From Astropecten irregularis (taxonomy: Eukaryota > Echinodermata > Asteroidea > Paxillosida > Astropectinidae), in assembly GCA_963971285.1 (NCBI GenBank), contig OZ020252.1:10577662-10641661 (forward strand): 64,000 nt of DNA, given 5' to 3'. A program made the position numbers and the translations under genes. The notes under the pieces are model-generated. The model was not told the origin of the DNA. It was given only the letters and a program-made list of their open reading frames with translations, and searched no databases. This document shows positions 58,193 to 64,000 of the stretch, one piece after another (position 1 is the stretch's first letter; each line of letters starts with the position of its first letter).

Positions 58193-58398
58193 TAAAGTCA
58201 TTGGAAAGTAAACAAAGAAAAATTGACTGGGGCGGGATTCGATCCAGCGACCTCCTGAATACGGTACCGGCGCTCTTAATACCAACTGAGCTATCCAGCC
58301 CTACGTTGGTGGTGTCCCTAATAGTCAATTATCTTTGTTCGTCTGGCAGTCAGAAGCCATGAAACCACACACATACCGTTCTATCCCAAGGATCATTT
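58193..58398 (-). mobile_element. tRNA-derived SINE S1, copy 5
   Basis: The complement of GGGCTGGATAGCTCAGTTGG lies at about 58283-58302, and the B-box complement reads GGATTCGATCC (58236 on). The body runs through TGGTGGTGTCCC and GTCAGAAGCCATGAAACC, as in the other S1 copies. Confidence 0.78.
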
Positions 58399-58754
58399 AA
58401 GATACATAAAACATCTAGTCAAAGTCAATGTATGCAACGGGGTCAAAATATGGATTGATTTGGGTTTTCGGGGTAGAGTTCCTGTCTCCATAAGGGATGG
58501 AATGAAATCACCTGTTAAAATGTCTATACAGGCTCCAGAGGGCATTCACTTTGACCTTACAAAATACACACTATGTCAGCATTTCAGGCTATAGAAACCT
58601 CTTTTATCTGCAGGCGTGTTGGTTTCGTTACAAGTATCATTTTCCAAAAAGTAGTCTGTGTCGTTTCTTTTACAGTTGAAAAATAAACTCTAGTTTCGCT
58701 GAATTCCGAGGAAATAAAATTTCATTCTTAACGTATTACTCAAAAGTAAACCCA
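58399..58754. other. Unannotated spacer
   Basis: Nothing recognised. Confidence 0.3.
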
Positions 58755-58892
58755 GTAAAAGTCATCTGTGAAAATTTCAGTCCCATACGGGGTGGACTTT
58801 TTGAGAAAAACAGTGAAAAACATACACGGAATTATTTTAATATGTGAACATTTCTGTTTTGGTTTCCTACTAAAGTATGATAGTACTTTTAA
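58755..58892 (+). mobile_element. TTAA MITE family A, copy 16 (internal deletion)
   Basis: Keeps GTCATCTGTGAAAATTTCAG to CAGTGAAAAAC and then jumps to the last 60 bases (GTGAACATTTCTGTTTTGG to AAGTATGATAGTAC). Ends at TTAA 58889-58892, which is also the start of copy 17. Confidence 0.78.
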
Positions 58893-59249
58893 AGGTTATA
58901 TCATACTTTGGTTTTTGTCAAAGAAATGCAGATTTATGGGCAAAAATATCAAGGAAGATACAGGTCATCTGTGAAAAATGTCAGCCCCATACGGTGCCCA
59001 CTTTTTGAGAAAACGGTGAGAAATGGCCACAGTATTTCATAAGTCTTTTCTCTTTTATTTTTGATCTTTGAACGACCAAAAAAAATTGTGGTCACTGGTT
59101 TTACTCTTTTCTGGATAAATACAGCATTTCAGGCACAGAAATTGTAACGCTATGTTTCTACTATCACCATCTTTATACCCTGTAAGTTATATGTAAATCT
59201 GTGAACATTTCTGTTTCGGTATGTTACCAAAGTATGATAGTACCTTTAA
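58889..59249 (+). mobile_element. TTAA MITE family A, copy 17
   Basis: Complete; TTAA at 58889-58892 and 59246-59249. In tandem with copy 16 in the same orientation. Confidence 0.92.
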
Positions 59250-59721
59250 GAATGCGATGGTGAAGGAATAATCATATAACACTCTGAAAATAGTTTCAAC
59301 TCAGATGAATCTTCAACAGGTAGACCGTTTCTGTTTCTGAATCAAACAGAAGACAAAACCTCATGCATGTCTATAGAATCAGAGAAGAGATTTCATAGTT
59401 ATTCGATCCAGGCCTTAAAATGTCCAGGGAGGTATTGGTGTCCACACCTCCGGACAAATGGTCCGTCTTAGACCAGGGCCGTATTAGAAATATGAAACTC
59501 TTAAAGAGAGGGATTTTGGAAGTCACATCTACTTATTCAGATTGAGAATGGCGATGGGCTGGGGACTCTGTCTAGATTGGCTGCACTCCCAGCGGAGGGA
59601 TGACCGATCAAATGCTACACTCATCGTGTGTAGCATTCTTATACACTCAGCAAAAGTTCACAAATACACACAAGATGCGCCTGGTTGTTAACTTCAAAGT
59701 GAAACGGGGCATATGGATGAA
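59250..59721. other. Unannotated spacer
   Basis: Nothing recognised. Confidence 0.3.
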
Positions 59722-60155
59722 GCAACAGCAGCAACAGCAGCAACAGCAGCAACAGGACTAACATGCAGAAGCAACAGTAGCAACAGCAACAACAGCAGCA
59801 ACATCATCTGTATCAGCAACAGCAACAGCAGCAAAACCATCACCAAAATCAGCAACAGCAGCAACAGCAACATCAGCTAACAGCTTGAGCTGAGCATCAG
59901 CAACAACAACAAGATAAGCAACAAGATCAGCAGCAGCAACATTAGCAACATGCAGAAGAAACAGTAGCAACTGCAACAACGTACAGCAGCAACATCATCA
60001 ACAACATCACCTGTATCAGCAACAGCAACATCGATCAGCAAAAGCAACAACATGCAGCAACAGCAACAGCAACAACAACAGCAGCAACAACAGCAGCAGC
60101 AACAACAACAACAACAACAGCAGCAACAGCAACAAAAACAGCAGCAACTGCAACA
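59722..60155. repeat. CAG/CAA trinucleotide array
   Basis: About 430 bp of CAGCAA and CAACAG triplets with scattered interruptions (AACATGCAGAAG, ATCATCTGTATCAGC). Blocks such as AACATGCAGAAGCAACAGTAG and ACATCATC..CTGTATCAGCAAC recur, so longer segments have also been duplicated. Frames across it contain stops, so no polyglutamine protein is claimed. Confidence 0.92.
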
Positions 60156-60789
60156 ATGATGAACTTGCGAAATATACAGAAGCGTCTCGAAAGCAGTATT
60201 ACTATAATTGGATTTAGTTTGGAAAATGTTTGGAAAATGTAAAAACACATTTCCTTCATTCGAGACTAAAGAGAAAAAATGTAGTGCGATTCAATTTGAA
60301 GACAATCCATATGTGGAACTGATTCCATGTTGTTCAATTGCAATTTTTATTAGGTCATTGATGTATTTTTGTAAAATTAAAATACACACAAACCCCAACA
60401 AATAGATCTGGTCATTTTTTAAACATCCCGATTGCATTATAATGGGAAACGACAAACCTATAAGTTATAATCGTGTAGTCATGCTGTCATATAAAAAAAA
60501 CCTGAAGGACTGTTGCGAGTCTAGGCCGGTCGCTCAGGCCGGTGTGTGAACCCAATTTAGGAAACAGGGCAAGAAATGGGAATTTTAAAATACACAATAG
60601 ATGTTTCCGAAACAATTATTAATTACAATTATAACTAACCTATGAAGTATGACGTCATAACTATAGATAGGTGGTACCATCTTGAAAATAAACTCACATA
60701 AGGCAGCAAAACCATCAGTCAAGGAAGCTGTCATGTTTGACATTATGCATTATAATTATGGGACATTCATATTGCGCAGCTACTACATG
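60156..60789. other. Unannotated spacer
   Basis: Nothing recognised. Confidence 0.3.
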
Positions 60790-61120
60790 TATATTGATAT
60801 ACTCTACTGAGCATTACAAATGTATCCCTGGTCATCGGGTGATAATTTACATTCCTCAAAACCATCTCAACTCCCTGGGGAGTATACAGCCCCTGAGCCC
60901 CGGCTACCGTATTCAGTGCACAGAGGCTAATCGAGCCACAAAGCCATCTCTACCCTCACAGGTACCTATTTACTCCTGAGAACAGAGGAGCAATATGTGA
61001 CAAAGCGTCTTGCCCAAGGACGCAAGCACCACTAGCCCATGGCTGGATTCGAACCCGAAATGTGTAGATTAACCACAAGACCTTCAGTTCGACACGCCAG
61101 ACCACTAGGCCATATCACCT
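60790..61120 (-). mobile_element. tRNA-derived SINE S4
   Basis: On the minus strand the head begins near 61118 with GATATGGCCTAGTGGTCTGG (A box, about 61103-61113) and has GGGTTCGAATCC (B box, complement at 61043-61054). The body contains CCTTGGGCAAGACGCTTTGT, CACATATTGCTCCTCTG and AAATAGGTACCTGTGAGGGT, a core type I have seen in SINEs of marine invertebrates. The 3' end is approximate. Confidence 0.75.
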
Positions 61121-61312
61121 TAAACCCCGCCCCCTACATTTTATGGGGTGCGTTTTTGCTATATACGGGAATCCCTAATTAATATAACGGATGTAAAGCA
61201 ATGCCAAATGCGAGTACTTGTACCATGAATTCTAATGTCAAATTATGCTAGCATAACGGACAATTATTCAACATACCATTAAGAAATTCAGCAACAGATA
61301 ATGCCTACTCAC

Positions 61313-61461
61313 AGGTCACAAGAAGTAGTCCGACGAATCCCACTGTCCCGTGTCCCTTGGAGAATGGTGCTGGCGCACGGTAGGGCACTTCAGCCTCAAT
61401 GCTCACCAAATGGCATTGAAGATTCCCCACCAGGGAATCAGTGAATCTCACCGTGACAGAG
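61313..61461 (-). CDS. Unrecognised exon-like segment (candidate)
   Basis: On the minus strand, TCCCTGACCGTGCAG precedes and ACCT|GTGAGT ends the segment, fitting an acceptor and a strong donor. One frame is open across it (peptide pieces SVTVRFTDSLVGN, then AEVPYRAPAPFSKGHGTVGF). Codons have many G/C third bases, unlike the AT-rich surroundings. Directly upstream (61462-61560) another GC-rich frame is open. No family was recognised. It could be an exon of an unseen gene, a pseudogene piece, or part of an uncharacterised repeat. Confidence 0.25.
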
Positions 61462-62405
61462 CTGCACGGTCAGGGAGCTCAGCACGGCAGCCTCCGTGCT
61501 GAAGGTCCAGCCAGTCAGTTAGTTTCCCACCTGGGAAAATGATGCTCCCTTAAGCCTACGGTGTTGGACACTTCAGTCCGTTAGATTTCCTCTCGTACAA
61601 GACGTCTCCACGTCAACACTGACAGCGCAAACCTACAAATCATGCCCTTGCTGTGAAAACCTGTTCATAACCAACCATAATTACATAACTTTGCGAACCT
61701 AATAATAGGGCAGGGTTTCTCAGATTAAGGACTTTATGCCAAGGAATTTCAACCAGTGGAGAAGCCTATTTAAAACCGCAACAATTCCAACAAAAGAAGA
61801 ATAGTATATGGATTTGTAACAAAGGTCACAGGCCGGATTCTGTAGTGGACTGGCCACAATCCCAACCCAAGAAGAGAGTATGATCTTCCACTAAACGTAT
61901 ACAAACATACATATACATGACTAACAAAGGCATAACGAACAAGTCTAATCATTATTGCATTGTTTGAAATGCAGACATAACACACATCTAAACATAAGGC
62001 TAGGACCTTTAAGCTGTCAAACCAGTGTACATCTGTAATAATAACATTTGCGGGTAATTGCGTGTGGAATCTGAAGTATTCTGCTACACGCCCTTACGTT
62101 GCTACAGTGACCATGCTTTGGCTTTTATAGAGGCCGTCTACATTTACATGCCTGTCAATTAATATAAATATTCACATAGGATGAGAGATAATAAATTACT
62201 GTACCACTCTTGTAATGGATTCCGTCGGCTTGGTTAGTTGGTTGTAAATCATACATTTCCTCGAAATACGTCCCTATTACCAATAGAAAGATGTAAAACG
62301 GTTTACTACCAACAGACCCATGAGATGTGTCAATTTAATTTGGAAACACATCTTTCACACAACATGCCGTATTCAAGCGAGCATGAACTGTATCGGTGTA
62401 AAACG
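61462..62405. other. Spacer; GC-richer to about 61640, then AT-rich
   Basis: The first 180 bp hold inverted words (GAGCTCAGCACGGCAGCC and CTCCGTGCTGAAG). The rest has short ORFs without features. Confidence 0.3.
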
Positions 62406-62759
62406 TTAAAGGGGATATCATACTTTGGTTTTTGTCAAAGAAAAGCAGATTCATGGGCAAAAATATCATGAAAGACACAGCAACAGTCATCTTTGAAATT
62501 CCCAGTGTCATACGGTGTCCACTTTTTGAGAAAACAGTGAAAAACGCCCACAGTATTTTTCAAATCTTTTCACCGTTATTTCTGATCTTTAAAAGATCAA
62601 AATTGTATTGGTTTTACTCTTTTCTGGATAAAAACAGCATTTCAGGCAGACACATTTTAACGATATAATGTTTCTACCATCACCAGCTTTATACCCTGTA
62701 AGTTATATGTACACCCGTGAAGATTTCTGTTTCGGTATGTCACCAATATATACCTTTAA
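62406..62759 (+). mobile_element. TTAA MITE family A, copy 18
   Basis: TTAA at 62406-62409 and 62756-62759. Complete except that the right terminus is eroded (GGTATGTCACCAATATATACC). The centre is GATCTTTAAAAGATC. Confidence 0.9.
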
Positions 62760-63514
62760 CGTGTCTCAAATAGGCATCAATATAAAGAAGGAAATGTGTT
62801 TAAGAAAATTTGAAAATAATCTTATAAAATCTTCCAGTTTTAAGATTGAGCCGAAGTTATTTTTCCCAAGAAAACGCTTCCCGCATAAGCCAATGACGGA
62901 TCTCGAGGGAGGTTTTAGGGGTTGCACCCCGCCCCCGTTTAGCCGCAGACCAATATTATTATTCATATCAGTGAAATGAAGGGTGAAAACGTTCATACAT
63001 AATTTAAAATAACAATGGAAATAGAGGTGACTTGGTGAATGTAAATAACCATGTCTGATGTTTACTGTAGTTGTTAATTTCTTTATATTGAGATCCACTC
63101 TACATGCACACTTAATATCGAACAATACTCCATAGCTGATGCCATAGGAGTGACGGTTGCCTCGGCAGTGTTGACGGTAGCCTCGGCAGTCACAAGGTTG
63201 GAAGATGAACAACAGAACTTCGACTTCTTGTCAAGAATTTGATACTGCCATCTGGTCAGAATTTATTGGATTAAATCTACCGTCTCAGAGAGTGACAGTC
63301 ACCGCGCGAGCCTCTTAAAAATAGGGGGAGGTGGACTAATGAAAGGCAAGAAAAACCTCTCTGGCACTCAAATGCTGGAAATCCTTGTATTAGACAGCTC
63401 ATTCTAACCATAGTATACTGTGACAAGTGTTTATGAACACCATTTATTAATTTTTGTGGAAAACAGAAAATTGAATTGAACAGACCTCGATATATGTGTA
63501 AGTTCATCTGTCAT
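62760..63514. other. Unannotated stretch
   Basis: A 148-codon minus-strand ORF (62766-63212) has no recognisable family, and part of it covers repetitive GGTAGCCTCGGCAGT; not credited. Confidence 0.35.
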
Positions 63515-63750
63515 CCAATTTCACAGCCCCTGCTTAGCAGAAAGATTTTCTAACCATGAAATGTCTGTTTTAATAAAAACAGGATGGACATAAAAATGTC
63601 CATGTGTTCTGTATTGCTTGTGATTGTTCTTTGTCTGTTGATCGCTGACAATGAATATCAAATGGGATTTGTAATGGTGATTTGTTTGAGAGAACAAGAC
63701 AAATTTGTGCTTAGCGATTTTGTTGTGCTTAACAGTTCCATGGCATTGGC
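63515..63750. mobile_element. GGGCCCAATTTCAT MITE, copy 3 (partial ends)
   Basis: CCAATTTCACAG..TGCTTAGCAG at the left and GTGCTTAACAGTTCCATGGCATTGGC at the right are inverted. Shares CTTGTGATTGTTCTTTG.CTGTTG with copy 1. Its short hydrophobic ORF parallels the one in copy 1 and is due to the repeat. Confidence 0.68.
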
Positions 63751-64000
63751 GCTTATTCAGATTAATGATACATATGCCTATACAATGAACGGAAACATTG
63801 TGCAGAAATGCAGATGCAAGCAGATGATACCAATGAATTAGAAATATCTATAAATGGAAAACTGGCCACGACCAAGATGATCAAAATATACAAACAGGTC
63901 GGGCTGAGTGCCCCTACTTTGTCCCCCAAATAAGACAGACAAGAAAAATGAAATGTGAGTTTAGCGTAGTATACGTGTTTTGTATTGATTCCCCCTATAT

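Noticed and set aside
59722-60155. Polyglutamine-type coding repeat
   Set aside because: The CAG frame is broken by TAG and other stops; no adjacent coding sequence.
62766-63212. 148-codon ORF on the minus strand
   Set aside because: Starts and ends in non-coding-like DNA next to a MITE; no recognised family.

Overview
The window reads as AT-rich, non-coding animal DNA, most probably from a marine invertebrate deuterostome (echinoderm, hemichordate or similar). Three things suggest this: a CR1/L2-group LINE whose protein carries a 2A-like DVHPNPGP motif, a type of retroelement described from sea urchin, acorn worm, amphioxus and molluscs; a long foldback element with subrepeated arms, of the kind first described in sea urchins; and many short nonautonomous DNA transposons and tRNA-derived SINEs. 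The species cannot be fixed from the sequence. No host gene could be recognised with confidence, so the stretch is probably intergenic or deep intronic.

The dominant component is one TTAA-flanked MITE superfamily, here called A and B (about 310-370 bp when complete). About 18 A copies and 7 B copies, some truncated, lie from 331 to 62759. A and B share one arm but differ in the central palindrome and the other arm. One B copy is nested inside an A copy at 47.4 kb, and two pairs sit in tandem sharing one TTAA. Other small elements are: a GGGTCGATTTC family (four copies), a GGGCCCAATTTCAT family (three), CAGGCGCGGTTCTA hAT-like elements (two, one with a perfect 8-bp duplication), a TACTCG-rich hAT-like element with a perfect 8-bp duplication (46647-47214), a near-perfect long-TIR element flanked by TTA (2268-2499), a GAGCCT-hexamer element (27.1 and 38.0 kb), and several single-copy TIR elements.

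Larger elements: 41826-44633 is a 2.8-kb foldback element with arms of about 0.8 kb; 44982-45862 is a mariner-type element rearranged into a hairpin in which both arms carry the 3' end of the transposase gene; about 50495-53960 (minus strand) is a LINE with one intact 1120-codon ORF (endonuclease, reverse transcriptase, N-terminal hydrophobic segment plus 2A), a 3' stem-loop and a TTA-repeat tail. A fragment of a second LINE lies near 28.4 kb. Four kinds of tRNA-derived SINE are present; the commonest has five copies.

Possible host signals are weak: a coding-like segment at 9003-9309 (plus), a GC-rich exon-like segment at 61313-61461 (minus), and promoter-like clusters near 33.75-33.89 kb and 41.75-41.79 kb. 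Short motifs resembling the hammerhead core of Penelope-like elements occur at 2.9, 21.5, 32.2 and 55.35 kb. All positions and family assignments come from reading the sequence by eye; no alignment or database search was run.
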